From Oreocharis arfaki (lineage: Eukaryota > Chordata > Aves > Passeriformes > Paramythiidae), in assembly GCA_013398015.1 (NCBI GenBank), contig VZRR01014166.1, positions 62,001-126,000 on the forward strand: a stretch of 64,000 nt of DNA, read 5' to 3'. The position numbers and the translations under genes were made by a program. Position 1 is the stretch's first letter, and every line of letters starts with the position of its first letter. Positions 8,421 to 23,400 of this stretch are shown here, one piece after another. A model generated the notes under the pieces. That model ran no database searches and had not been told where the DNA came from. It saw only the letters and a program-made list of their open reading frames with translations.

Positions 8421-11400
8421 CTAGAAAATAATAAAAAAAGAATGGGTACTTGTATTGCAGTTTCCACACGTTTAACCTTTACACTGATTCCAGGCCAGAC
8501 AATTAACAGTCTGCATACTCTGCAAAGCGCTGAATATCCCAAAGGGCATTCCCAGACAAGCTCCAGCTGCCACACAGGATCTCCCCTCCAAGAGCCAATG
8601 GGGAAGAACACCTCAGCAATATATATCCACTTTTTACCATACTAACAGCTCTCAGGTAAGGCCTGGCTCTAGAAATTTGATACAAGAAAGCAACAAGTTT
8701 TAAGCCTTGATCATTAAGTCTTGATTTTTGTAGTGTGCTTTTTTCCTTTTTTTCTCCAGCTAAGACTTTCTGAACACAAAACTAAGTCTCAGAAGACCAG
8801 CAATATTTAAAACAGATTCAAAATCTAAACCCAAATTACTGATCAGTTTTCATTCATTCTTACGACAATCAGGAAAAAGGTTTTTATAATATTCTATCAC
8901 TGGAGGAATGACATTAATTTATTATCACTTTAAGAAAGTGTTCACAATGTCATTTCTAAATCATTAGCATTTAAATGAGCAAATGGAACATGCATCAGAG
9001 GACAGATTTTCCAGTAGTATATGAAAATGCTTTACATGCAAAAAATAAAATCTGAAATACTAAAAAACCGAAATTCCTCACTAAGGGAGGCTTCTGCATT
9101 GTATCTGGTGTTTCAGCACAACTGAAAGTGTTCTAGAGCTTTTTATAGGTTATTCTTCCTTTACAGTATTATCCTCCTCCCTCTTGTTTAATGTTTATTA
9201 ACGAGAAGAACTGCAAGGCATTTCAATGGAAGAGGTTTCAAGCCAATGTCAGTTTTTATAATCAACACTGCCATGTTGCTGGCCCTGTGTCTCACTTCTC
9301 AGCAAAGGCAGCACTGTTAACACGGTGCCATCCAAACAAACAATTATCCTGAGCTAACTGCTCTGTGTGAGGCTGTGAGCTGACAGCACACACCACATGC
9401 CTGGAGAAAGGCACACAGACACCAAAAAGGCAGCAAGGTGCTGCAGACAGCACTGCATTTCATTTAAACACAGAGATTTCTTGTGTGAGAGCTAAGTGCT
9501 CCCATAGTACAGCACACTCACCTGGAATCCTTTAGTTCAGTAACAGACAGAGACCCCTCCTCACTTTTCAAGTCACTTCCATTCATGAACACTTCACTGG
9601 CCTTCAACTCTGACTCATCTTGCTCCTCAGATTCTGCAGAGATCATGCTTTGCGCCATCGCTAAACAATCCACTGCCTCCCCCTTGACTTTCTGGAGCAA
9701 GTCAACACCATTCAGCTTTCCTGAACGTTGAGGGGAGTAGAAAAAATAAAATACAAGGTAAAAAAGGACTTGAGTAACAGAATTGCCATTCTAAATGAAT
9801 AAAATACAAGTGCCAAAATAACTTTTCCTAGCCAAAATCTGAGGCACTTGGCTTCAATACATTCATTTGCCTATAAACAAGCTGCCTATACCAACATGAA
9901 ATTTGTTTTTCATCTTTAAAAATCCACTTGTAAAATGAAAGCATGCTGCCTGCATTTCACTCTCAAATAATTTTGGCTGATTCTCTGTTCAAGAAGGGAG
10001 TCCCCCTGGCATCTCTGGGACTGGTGTCTCAGACCATCCCAGTGCTATTAGGAGTGACCTTTTCAACACAGTTTAAACATCACGGAGACACTCACTGCCA
10101 CCCAGACCTGCCTCATCCAGCTTCCTTACCTGGTTGATCAGTCTTCTCAAGACCCAACTCTTCCTCCTCTTCAATATCCTCTCCCTCCATCACCTCCGAG
10201 GCAGACTTCCCTTCATTCTGCAACTGAATTGGCAGAGTGTTACTTGGAACAACTCCCTATCCTCTTAAGTTTCACAAATTCAGTCACAGCTCCCACACAA
10301 GACCATTCTGTGCCCAGAAGTGAAGCCACGTGAGTTCAAAGGCTCACAGACAACCAGGTCACCCAGCAACACATGCTCTGCTGAGCCAGAGCCTGTGGGA
10401 CCTACTTCCACTTCCTACCTATTATTCCCGAGTTCTTTTTCCCCTCATTTCTCCAAGGTGTGTGCTACATTTTTATTGACTTTCAGCTATTTGAAGACTT
10501 GAATATTTGAATGTTCAAAGAAGAACAACTATTCCTCAACATGCACAATTTTCCAGAAAACTTAGGTCACTGCATTAACAAAAATACATCCAGTTTACTG
10601 TAGCACTAGCAATCCAAAGAGAATCCCAGACTTGCTTTATGCAAACAGATGATGCCAGGAATCTAAGTTTTCTGGGGAAAAACAGTCCTGGCAGAATGCA
10701 CACAGTTAAAAAAAAAATCCATTACTAACCAGTGTTTGTTTAAAACCAATCTGGAAGTGACAACACCAGATAACATTGTGTCTATAGGCCTTGAACAAAA
10801 ATACAACAAAGACTCTTCAGCACAGCAAGCAAAGCAGAAGAATGTGTGCAATGGGAAGCTACTGGGAATTATCCTGGTGCACCTGAACTTTGCATTTCCT
10901 GTGGAAGCCATTTTGTGTAAGGAAAACAGAGGAAGACAGGACACAAGGCAAAAAGTCCTATTCTGTCATTATACAGATCCAAACAAAAAAGTACCTTGGA
11001 TTCATTTTGATCTGATTTTCGTGTTCTTTTCATTATTTCTTCAATTCTCTGTTAAAACATGGAAAACATTTGCAATGACATACAGAGCTTTATATTTCAG
11101 CATTCTGGTTAAATGTTCATCAATCATAATTTATTTTCATATTTCATGAGTGTACTATTTCAATCACTGTTTTAAAAGTCCACAAACCAGAGAGAGCAGT
11201 CTTTAAGAAAACACTTCTATTTAATTGCATCTGAGACCATTTGCCTGTTCAATTTAGGGTGAGAATTCAAAACAAGCTACCTTTTTTCTTTCAAGCCTTT
11301 CCTGCATATTTTGCTGCATTATCCTCTCTCTTTCCAGTCGCTGTCTTTCAGCCTCTTCTTGAGCTTTTGCTTCAGCTTCTTCTCTCTGAAAATAAAACAA

Positions 11401-14400
11401 AAAGAAGAGAGTACCCAGTGCATAACCCATTCCCAACAGTGTCAAAAGCAAAGCAGTTACAGATTCTGGTTCAACACAGACAGGAACATCACACAACCAC
11501 TATTTAATATGACCACACATTACAACCAAATGTCAATTACCCAGCTACTGACATGAAATATATATTACTGTGACATTCAGAAACTGAAACTCAACTATAT
11601 TGAGGTAATGCAAATGTTCTCAATGTTTCTGAGCTACTGAATGTTGTTGTTCAAACTATGCTTCGGGATGAACATTTGGCTAACGAGGACAATCTATAAA
11701 GTAACAAGACAGCAATTAAGTTCTGAATGTGTCAAGGTTAACTTAAAAATCTTTGCAGTCAGGTGTTGCTACCTGACTACTGCAGTACCAAGACACTCGG
11801 TACTGAACAACTTCTGATCCTTTTATACCAGAAAATCTTTTCCAGTATGACTGGAAAGAAGATAGAAACACAGTTAACAATCTGAGTAACTGTCATAAAC
11901 AAACGTTTAAAGAAATATCCAGACACATGGCAAAGGCATTCGTAAGATACAGCTCTCTGAACACAAATAATTTCAATGTAAAACGGCTTTAGTTTACAGA
12001 ATTAATCTAATTTAAGGAAAGTCCACTTTCTGCAGAACAGCTCCCTTCAGTTCAGAGGGTGCCTTTGTAAAGGTACATGGATACTTGCTGTGGAAAGGCC
12101 ATTCAGCAACAGGAAAAGCAAACCTGGAAACACCACCAATCTTTCTTCGAGAGGAATCAAGAGTAAGCCAGATTACTTTCCAGACAGACCATCTCCTTGT
12201 AACTCACAGCAGTCCAATAGCGAAGTGGGCTCAGTACAAATATTTTACATACGCAAAAGAGCATCTCTGATGGCTAAAAAAAATATTCCAAAATAGCTGC
12301 TTCTACCCATACCTGAATTTATTAGATGCTAGGAAAAAAAATATAAATCACAGAGACCAGGGCAAGGAAAGGACCTACAGACATTCTCAAATCCATCTCA
12401 GACAGGACGAACTCAGCTTTTCATCATGCCTGACAGAGATTTGACAAAACCATTCTGTAAAAGAAAAACCAAAGACAACCCTCTTGAAACCACAGCAGCA
12501 ACTTCTTCCAGGAACACAGCCGGAGCCACAGACCTGCTGCTGAAGCTCTGCGAGTTTTTCCAGCTCTTCCTGTTCCCGGCGGATCCTCTCCTCCTCAGCT
12601 TGTCTTTGCTGCTCTTCGTAAGTCAGTCTCTTTTCCTCCTCCTGCTTCCGGAGCTCCTCCTCCCATTGAGCTTTTTCCTCAGCTGCTCTCCTGGCCATTT
12701 CTTCTTCTCTGATTCTAGAGTTTCCAAGGTACAGATTACTGGGTATTTATTTCTTTAGAAGAGTGCACGCACAAGAGACAGAGGGGGAAAACAAGAAAGT
12801 TCTACGCACTCCAGTCAAAAAATAACTGCAAAAAGACACTTTCTGGTGTGGATTTACAAATGCCACCATCCAGACTTGTCAAAGGGAGAATCAGAATACC
12901 TTGGAAGAAATTATCTGTTAGTAAATGCTCTTTGCTCATTAAGTCAAGGCAGGTTGTTCCAATAATGGAATGTTTGACTGAGAGCTGGGTTAAGCAATGA
13001 CCATTTAATAAAAACCATCTGAAACCATGACATGAATGAAGCTTTTAATCACTGTCAAACATAAATTTAGTGGGTTTCCTAAAAGACTGTTTCTTCTATA
13101 GCCTGAATTCACAGATACACTATAAAGGTGTACACTGCCAGCTCTTGCAGACATACAGAGCAGATCTGATGACACATTTCTGATAAAACACCTAGAGATT
13201 ATATTCAAGTTTCTGACAGCTTCATATCCACAACTGAGAAACAGACAAAATCTGAGATCCCACCATGTTCATAGAAGCAGAGATGACCCCTGATCTGGAA
13301 TAGAGTCAGTCAGCACTAACTTAGCAATTTATTTTTAACAACTTCTATGCAGTGAATCAAATGCACACTGATTTAACACTTGCCTGCAACATTCCTGATT
13401 GATATTTCATATCACTAAAGTAAGATTTAAGGTACCATCGAACCACTGCCTAAGCTGATCAAAGGAAAGTTTAATACAGAAGAGGTCAACTCTTTCAAAC
13501 CAAATGCAAACAAACCAAACACAAGTCGTGCAAAAAGCACATTCTAGTTTTGAAACAAAAGCCCCACTGGTGAGGGGAAGATAAAAGAAGCAGTGATTTC
13601 ACAGGGACTGTGCATTACAAATATACTGAGATATAAAATGATGTTACACACAGCGACCTGTCCCAGATTGTTGCCAGTGCCTCTCAGCTTCAGGAACTTG
13701 ATATTTGCAAGAACTTTTAATTAAAACTCAGAAAACATACACAGCTGGAGGGCCCCTTCCAACCACACCCCACCACTGAAAGCATCCCTTCCTTCCCCTC
13801 AATTGCTACCTTTCTTCTTCCTGTCTCTGAATTCTTTCTTGGTCTTCACGCTCTCTTTGCTCCCGTGCCAGACGTCGCTTCTCTGTCAAGATTTTAGCAG
13901 CTTCTTCAGCTGTGGTGGTCCCTGCTACTGTCTTGCTACCTGATTCTGCAAAAGTTAAAAGGATCTGCTGTTAGAAAGCTCCAGTAACTTAAAATTAAGA
14001 AAGATGTTATTGCTGTGAGATGAGATCTTATGGCCAATTGATTTAGTATTTTTTCAACCACTGTTCATCACACAGTGAGTGCACCCTTATCTAAAGGCCT
14101 GCAAGAGCCAAAGGGGAGCCCTGAAGATGCAGTCATGATATCTCACTGACACTGAAATGGTAACAGCTGATTTCAACAATGATCCAGCCATATTCCAGAT
14201 GATGCACTTAAAGATACTCTCCAGTTATCACAGCACTTAAAAACATGTCTCTGAGAAGACACCCTTATTTCTGTAAAGCGTGAACACTGAAAAGAAAACT
14301 GAAAAAAATATTGCTTTAGGAAATATCTTTAACTTCCTTCTAATAAAAATAAATGCACATGACCCTACAGAAGAAATTCTCATTCTTTTATTTTTCTTGT

Positions 14401-17400
14401 TTCATAACATTAATATTCATGCCTTTATATTTATAGAGTATCTCAGGGTGCAAATAATCATCATTTTATCTGGCCCTGAAGGCACATACTAACAACTTCA
14501 GTAATACCATATTTCTATACATTAGCAACAAATCAATTTCCAATTTACATGGAGATCAAAACAGCTTCAACCACCAGGCAAGCAGATCTTTTCAGGTCCT
14601 GCTGTTTATGTTTCTTCATGACCTGTCTGGTGTTACGATGTCTGAACATCAGAGACACTATTATAAATTAACATTAGGAAAAAAGCCAAAACAGAACCAT
14701 CTTGCCATCCAGCTGCTCTCAATATATATACTGAAAGAACTCTGATTTCTACCAGTGATTCCCATTCTCTAGAAATATTTCTGTTTGAATGTGATTTAAG
14801 AACTCATCATTTGAACATTCAGAGAATTAGCTCTTGATGTCAGTAGAGCAGCAGCATCATAATGTTGGTGAGGACCTGCCTTTCTCCTGAACATTTCACA
14901 AATGAGCACATATACGTTTGCTTAACATTTATAAAGCCCTCAAGTCAAGGTAATTTTAATGAACTATGACATCAGAGTTCGACCACTTGTTTTGCTTCCG
15001 ACCTGAAGACAAATCATTCAAAACACAATGTCATCAACAGGAACTTTAATACCTGAAAAGCTGCTTAGCTCCCATGGACACATAATTACTACCTGCAGTT
15101 GCAAGGAATAATTACGCAGAGCAAACTCTCGGCAAGTGAATCATGGCTGTCTTTTGTGCATAAAAAATTGCGCTTGCAGTCCTAGGACAAGCATTTCAGC
15201 ACTGATGGAGTGCAGGCACAGAGAGTGTTCTAACATTTAGATTTATCCAAAGCTGAGAAAACACCACCTCCCCAGACAACACATTGCTTCTGATTTGAGA
15301 AGAAGTTGCAGTCATGTTGGTACTAACAGAAATCAGCCATGACTGCTCCAAATTCAAACTCAGTCAAAAGGGGTCCTCCTCCTCCTGAGCAAGAAAGACC
15401 ATTCGGCATTTATGAAAACCATTAGCAAATCTGCCTATTCAAGACAGGCAGATGCTTTTCTTCCCATATTCTGTAACTTAATAGGTTTCATTTACTGTTG
15501 CCAGTGTACAGCCATGGAGAAGTCAAAATGTCTCCCTCTGCCATATGAGTGGTACCTTCTGCTCAATTTTTACAGCAGAGGCCATTTTTTGTTGCACATT
15601 TACAATCCCTCCCAGTTTTATCAAATCTGGTTAACATTTAATGTCAGGTTTAACCTCTTTCCCCTCCTCAAAACGGAACCTAAATAAGACAACCTAATGC
15701 TCAGCAAGGTTTTAGACTTTTAAGTTCTAGGTTTACAACATGATAATGACCGCTTAAATACGGTATCTGGTATTGACAGAAGAAAATTAGTCACAATAGT
15801 TCAGAACACTGCAGATATGGAAAGAACAGGGGGGGAAAAAAAAAACCAAAAGAAGGGGTTGAGGACCTTCCTGCTGCATTTTCACTTCTGCAGCTTTACT
15901 GATGCTTTCCATATGGGTACTTCAATACTGTTTTCATTTCCATGTACCCCTGTACAGCCTGTTTCCATAGGGCAGGAGACTTCTCAACATGATTGCTAAG
16001 ATGCCTTAAGAAAATTCTGACAGTCTTTTACACTCAGCTTACTTTTCCTTGCATTCCTAGTCATTACTGCCTTTTACAGTCTTTTTATCAAAGGACCTTT
16101 TTGTAAGGGAAGGGGAAAGAGAAATAGGCAAGAGAAACAATCTCTGAACACTTGCAAAATGTCGTACTAGCTGGATGGAGAGAAGATTCCTACAGATTTC
16201 AAGGTAAATAATTAATTCACAATTAATTTAGGAATCATATTTCAAAGTCTTCAATACCCAGATACAAAATGTGAGGCTCCATGATAGTTTATTACCTATC
16301 ATCACGCATAAGGTGAGAGCTCATGAAGGAGCACTTCTTATGCTTTAAGTTGCCTTTTAATTCTCAGAGAAGCTGCGAGAGGCTGCTGCCAGAAATGACA
16401 ACTGCTCCAAGTCACTGAAAAATAAAAAGTGTTTTACTGCAGAACAGTATATTGCAGTAGGAAGACACAAAAAACAAGACAAAAACTTGATTGCTGTCAG
16501 CAACAGGCAAACAAGTTCAGTTTGAAGGAGAAGAGATGGGATGAAGATACAAGTGCACAAAGCTGAAATTAGGCTAAACTTACAAGACCTAGAGACTGAT
16601 TTGCCACATGCCATTCACTGGTGTGCTCTGACTTCAGAAGCTGTCTGGGATAGGGAACTGCACCAACCCACGGGGTCAACTGCTGACGCAGATGCGTAAA
16701 ACGAAAATTGCCTTGAAAACTGAAAGCAACTTTTTCTTTTGAAGAAAAAAATTTGCCTCACATAGCAATATTGCAGTGTACCAAAAATTCAAAGAGAGAA
16801 ATGAAATCATCTCTTATGTTGAAGAACATGCCCACTATTTCCTTCTGTTCTTTGTGTCAAAGAAAAAGAGCTATGCCCAGCCTCAGTAGGAATCATTACG
16901 AAGATGAGTATCTTGAGTTTAGAAATAAACTAAAAGGGAAACAGATAAACGGGGTTAATACAGTTTCAGAAGTCAGTGTAGAGAGGAGACAGATCAGGCA
17001 TCCAAGGAACAAGGACAGATATTCTTGTTCCAGAACAACTGGAAGATACAGGACTAGGACACACTGTTACGGAGGCCTACTGATGACAACCAACTGATGA
17101 CACTGATCAGAAGTGATGATGCTCTGAGGCCCACAAGACATTTATCAACAGTATGGCAGCACATCAAGGGATGGACGTTCTGACTGCAAAGACAAAGGAC
17201 GCGACACCAAAGATGGATGTGCGACTTCGTACAAACATCCACCTCCGACAGCCAGGCTTCCTTCCACAGGGACACATGCCCAGCGAGCTGTACCATGAGG
17301 TCTTCATCTGAATGACACTTCTCCACATCCAACATGAGCAGTGTCAGGAGGAGCCTCAGAAGTGGCAGCAGAGAACAGCAGCAGCCGAAGAACGCATACA

Positions 17401-20400
17401 GGAACCGCACATGCAGTAACGTGCAGCAAGCACAAAGTCCCACTTACCTGGTGTCTGGGGGATTCACCCCCAGTACTGCCCACTGGCTGTAACATTCTAA
17501 AGGTCTCTCCTTTTCCTGTCAAGGATGCCCTAAGTCCTTCTCCACAGTGAATTGCCTGCCAGACCTCATCAAAAGGCTCTCATGGATGCTGTTGGAGATG
17601 GCAGCTGGCATTTTTCCCAGCGAGGGACAGAGGCTGGGCTCACGTGGCACAATGAAGAGGACTAGGACACTAACTGCTTATCCAGTATATGGCTCTCCTT
17701 AATCTACCAGGATAATTTCTCAGTGTGACTTGTGACTTGTGAACTGATATAGGTTCCCAAGGCAGCAATTCACTGTAACTTAGGCCAAGGCAGCCTTCAA
17801 GTGTTGTGAAAACTCTCTCTCGGCCTGTGATGAACAGGAGCTGATTTTGTCCTCCAAGCAGGTCTCTATAGGAGCATTTTTTAAGAACTACCAACTGGAC
17901 TGAAGGACCTTTGTGTAGTTTAACTACTGACTTTATAAACCTAAGCTAGTAGATCCCTCAGCTAGGGATCTACTTTTGGCTGAAGCCAAAAAGGCAAAGA
18001 GGATTTCCACTTTTCTTAAAATTACAGTACAAGTCATAATATTGAAAGTTCCTGACTTAAATCTCCAACTCAAATAAACCAATTACTGCACTAAAATTCC
18101 CATCCCAAAGTCATACCATTTAAAATTATTATATAATCAGCAATGACCAGCTTCTGCCTTAAACCATCCTACCCTCCAGTGCTCTGCCTCACAAGTCAGT
18201 TGTTTCCCCCATCCTAGCACATACTGGAGAGGCCTCAAGCAGGAGTGAGTCAGACACTGAGAAACACCCACCTTCTTTGGTCTTTGTGCTAGCTGCTCCT
18301 GCATCCCTCTCCAAGGCTGGGGAAGCACCTTGTTCTTGTCCTGTTCCTTCTGTGCTCTTATCCTTTGGTTTGTTCTCTGCTTCAGTTTTCTTTTTGGTGA
18401 TGTTTATAACACCTGGTGTGAGAGATGGACGCTGGATGGGTGCTGATTTAGAGAGTGGAGTAGGAGATGGTGGTCTTTGTTTTGACACACCAGGTGAAGG
18501 TGGGCGAGTCTTCTGTCTGTTGAAATAAAGAATACTTTTCAGAGCTAACAATGAAAACCTCAACCACGCACCTGAGCACAGCAGTCTCCTTTGTTTAGTT
18601 TGTATTACATACCTCACTTCTAAAAATAAATCCACCCACACACTACTGGTGCCTTCCCCATAAAATTCAAACCAGGACTGCTAGCCCAAATCTCCATTTA
18701 CTCCACATTTAGGATAAACCTCATGATTCCAAGAAACCTCCTACACTAATACAGAAGGAATACAGGTGGATCAGTTTATTCAAAAGCTTGCAGGCCTCTT
18801 GTTGGTTTTAGTGCACAAACTGCAGAGAAAATTAGGGTGTGTTTTGTCTGCACAACAAAGATTGAAGTAAAAGCTGCATCTCTACTGTGGGAAAGGGAAA
18901 TTGGACCCAAAATTAAGTATTTTCTGTACAAACAAGGCATAGCACAGGTTATCCAAACTCTTAACAGCTCAGCTGTCTTGAGACAGGAAGCACCCTCCAT
19001 TTTGTGCTGAATAAAAGGTGTTTGTTTACACATACCTGACTGCAAAAGGTATTTAATCTGGACACGTACCTGACTGCAGAAGGGGACGGAGGACGCTTCA
19101 CCAAATTAGCAGGAGAGGGGGATCTTCTACGGGCAGACAAGGATGGTGAGGGAGGGCGCCTCAAACCAGAACCCGGGGATGGTTTTTCTGTCTCTGATTT
19201 CTAGAAGATACACAAAACCAAAATGCTGCTGACTCTCTAGAATACATGGCAGACAGAGGAGCTGAGATTCCAACAAACAAACAGTTCTCAACAAGATGCA
19301 CTTTGAATTTCCTTTATGTTCCAAAACACAAATCTGGTCTGTGTTTAATTTTTACACAAATTAAACTCTGGGAACCATAAGCAGCAAACAATATGCCTTC
19401 AAGATACAAGAGATCAAGTACCATAAAATTCCAATTTGATTTTAATACTGTGTATTTTTTAGGCAAACGCTATTGCACATTTCATTAATGCTTATTGAAA
19501 GCAGCAGCAAAGAGGTAAAACAGGATTCCACCCTGAGCTGTTCCAACCCCCTGGATTAACAGAAACTTAATTCCTGTGGGTTTTCAACAAACCTGGGTTG
19601 AATCAGGTGAACTTGCATCAGATGAAGATACAGAGGACTTCAACCTGTCGATGCTACGGCTGCGCACCGGCACTTTGGGAGCTGGGACTGGGGAATTGAT
19701 GGAACTGGCTGAAGCTGAACGAGGACAGAGGTGAGATTCTATAAAAGTTAGGAATTTGACAAGACAAAACAAGAACCAAGTGCACAGCATAAGAACAGGA
19801 GAGAAGGAAGAGGGAGAAAAAGAGAAAGAGAGATTGTGTGTGTTAGAAACCATACAGGGAAACACCGCAGGCAGTGCACAGTGCAACGGGTCACAGACAG
19901 ACACCACCACCACACAATTAGTACTTGGGAAGCAACAGCACCAAGAATAAAACCACTTCAAAAGCAGCAGTCTGGAGTAGATAAAAATAAAATGCTTTTC
20001 CAAAAATGGGCCAAATTTGCAGTACACCAGCATTATTTAATTTTAGTCAAGCTGCATTTGATCAAAAATGCTTCAGTTTTAATGGCTTAGCATCTTTCCT
20101 GACTATTTCTTCATGACAGGTTCAGATTTCAAGCATGTTTCCTCTATATTCAAGGAGGAAACCTTCCTTCTTTTCAAAGGTGGTGTAAAAGAAATCTATC
20201 AAGAGAAAAAGGTCAACTATTTAACTATGATACCATTCCTACCCGAAGTGTCAATCTCTTCATATATAAGACATTGAAATAAATTTTATCTTATTACTTT
20301 TTTCACTAACATGATCATAGACAGATAAGCACACATAATGCAAAAATATTCTAAAACTAGATGTTGGATTCTTCTAGAATTCAAATAAATCGTGACAAAT

Positions 20401-23400
20401 GCCAGCACTTACTTCTGTAACTTTATGGAAAATACATTTTATTTTTGTATTTGCAGCATTTGTGCAAGAAGACCTGCATTCTGTTTGTGCACAGGTTGTG
20501 CTAAAGCACAGGTACTTTTCCACTGAAATGAAAAAAGTACCTCTAAGTAAACTTATAAAAACGTCTCTTTAATTCAGCAACAGTGAGCATCACATGCTAA
20601 CAGTAAACAGAAAAAAAGATGGTATTTCCCCACATGACATGAACTAAGTTTTCATGGTAAAATAAAAGCAGCACATACTCAGGTGTGTAAAAATATTGAC
20701 AACTGACTACAAACCAAAAAATAAAATCTGATTATGAGACAAGGGGAACAGTGTGGAAATGTCACCACTACCGACAAGGACCAAGTGAAGTGGTGTAAGA
20801 TAAAAAATAAAGATAGGCTAACATACTTCAGAGGAAACAAGCAAAACTGGGAACACAAGTTGTAAGGTAAAAAAGAAAGGACTCCACATTGGTTCCAGAG
20901 ATGCATTTACTGGGACATTATTAATTAGCCAGTAACAATTTCAGGACATGTGGGATGCAGCTAGGGGGGCTTGCCCACAATGCAAATTCCTGCTTTAGTA
21001 CTAAACTGAGCCCCAGTGTGGACATATCAGCTCAGTCTGGACCAACACAAAACTGCTTGAGTCAGCCAGGGCTTCTCTCTTCTCCTGTTATACCTTGACT
21101 TCTATTATCATTTGAGCAAAGCCAGCTCAGCGTTCCCTGTACTTAAAATAATCCTATTGTCATGTTCCTGCAAGAGTTTCTTCCCCTACAGAAATTTAGG
21201 TTTTGCACTTAGAAATCATAGGTTTGGGTATTTTTTTTTCCTTTTATTACCTAGTACTGCTCGAACCAGAATGTCTCATATTGATTTGAGGGTACAAATG
21301 CAGATCTCTGTCAGTTAAAAAATCCACACACAAAAGCCCCAGAATGAACACCAGCATCTGGTTCTCTGCAGAGCAAGTAAACCAGCACTGGAGTTTAAAA
21401 GCCAGTATTATTCTGTTTTTGTAAAGTAAACATGCAGCACAGCATATGAATTGGGTATTAATGACCACAGAAAATACTAGGTAAGTAACATTACACACAA
21501 CCATGTATTAACTGTCTGATTCAGACCTAAGTGTAGCACAGTTAGCAGCTATCATCTGAGATCTTGCTTGAAGAGCAACTGTGTAAGACTTTGAGGCTTT
21601 GCTGCCCTCCTGTTACCTGAGGGGTCCTGTCCATCAGCTGATAAGGTAGCAGCACTTTTACTCCTAGCTAGGGAGGCCTGTGTGGGAGCGAGGAGGCGGC
21701 TGATTACGCTACTGTCCAGGGGACTGAGCTGGGAGCGACGAGCTGAATGACAGGAACAAATCAAAAAGGATCCAACATGAAATCATATCATGGAAAAGAC
21801 AAGCTGTACAAAGCAAAGGAAGACTGAGCATTGTTGCAAATCATTACAGTCTTGGAAGAACAATACTGAAGTCATGGAGAGGGAAATCCAAACTAAAAGC
21901 ACAAAAGGGTTAAACACCACAATCTCTTATGTTGCACTTCACGTTCTTGCCTTGCTTAGCACAATTTCAATGTGCAGAGATTGGTACACGTACAACAGAG
22001 GCAAATGCTGAATCCAGTCAAAGTATGAGATGTTTTTGACTGAGCTCCTCAGAGCTACATTCTCTAGATTGCAGGAAAGGCTGTTTTGACATAATAAGCA
22101 GAAGACTTTCAAGTCAAAGCAAGCAGTTATGGTCAAGCATCGCCTGCACCCATCATGGACAGCACCCATCATTCTCTCATACAGGAAAGATTCTGAAGCA
22201 GAAATAATTTCAACTGTTGGCAACAGATGCTAAAAAGCAAAGTTCCAGAATTGTTAATTCAGAGGGAAAAAATATGTTAGAGAAGGTGCTATTCTTCAGG
22301 TTTAGGAGGAGTTCCTAGGAAAGAGGTTATTTGTAACCTAGTAGGGAATACACAGACCAAAAGAGATTGAAGTGAGAACAGGTTTCTTCCTTCTGCATGC
22401 ACATGGTTTACACCATCAGCAGGAACAGAGAAGTTGCTTTTGAACTGAATAATGAAAGAGAACTTAAAAAAGCAAAGGTAAGATTTAACTAAGAAGTGGA
22501 CAAATCAGTGACATTTTCACCATTTCTGACACATAAACCTACCAGCTCTCAAATATATTGCTTTCTTAAGCAGAAAGACATGCTGCTATCTGCTTGCAAT
22601 GCTATTTAACAAAGGCCTTCTTAAGGCCTTACTTTGTCCAAAAGTAAAATATTAACTTTTACCATTTTATCTTTTACACTGGGTAACTAAAAAGCCATTA
22701 AAAAGTCCTAGAAATTTAAGAACCTAGGAAACTAGAGAAACTAAGCCTATTCAGACTTTAAAGGCTCTAAAAAAATTTCAGTTTTATGAAACAGCCACCT
22801 GGTTTTTCTTCCTTTTTCACTTTTTCTAGCTCTGGAGAGGATTGGAGTTTACTACTCATTCTACTCAGAGATGTGCTCCTCTTCTTTTCTGTTCCTCCTA
22901 GAGACCAAGTGTAAGGAAGATTATCTTTAACAAGATATTTTTATATATAATTTTCTAAACTGCCATCCCATGCTTTGCTTTTACTAATCAGCTAAAACCA
23001 CCAATGTATCATAATGAAGTACTATTTTCTCATGAGTTAAATGGTTTGGCTACTATTTGTCTGCTTTCCCCCCACCCTTCCACTTTTCAGAGGAACAAGG
23101 CTGGTTTAGAGACAGTTACCCAATATCTGGCACTGTAATGTGCATAATGGTATTTATGCCACAGTGCATAGACTGCATGAATGCCTGAGTGAAAACATTT
23201 ATAATGGAACTGGGACATGGTTTAAAGTCATCTTCAAATATCCCGTTTACTGCCTCCCAATTCTCAAAACAAACTGGTTTCTAGCACCTTTCTGTTCCAC
23301 CTGCGAACCTTTGGGTGCTGACTGCTGGGAATGTGGAGGAACTTTGTTATTCAGTCTGCTTAATGAGGCACTTCTCTTTGTGGTACCTGGAAGTGAAAGT

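Noticed and set aside
13740..13790. CR1-like tail (GGGCCCCTTCCAACCA)
   Set aside because: Only about 20 matching bases; too short to call a repeat.
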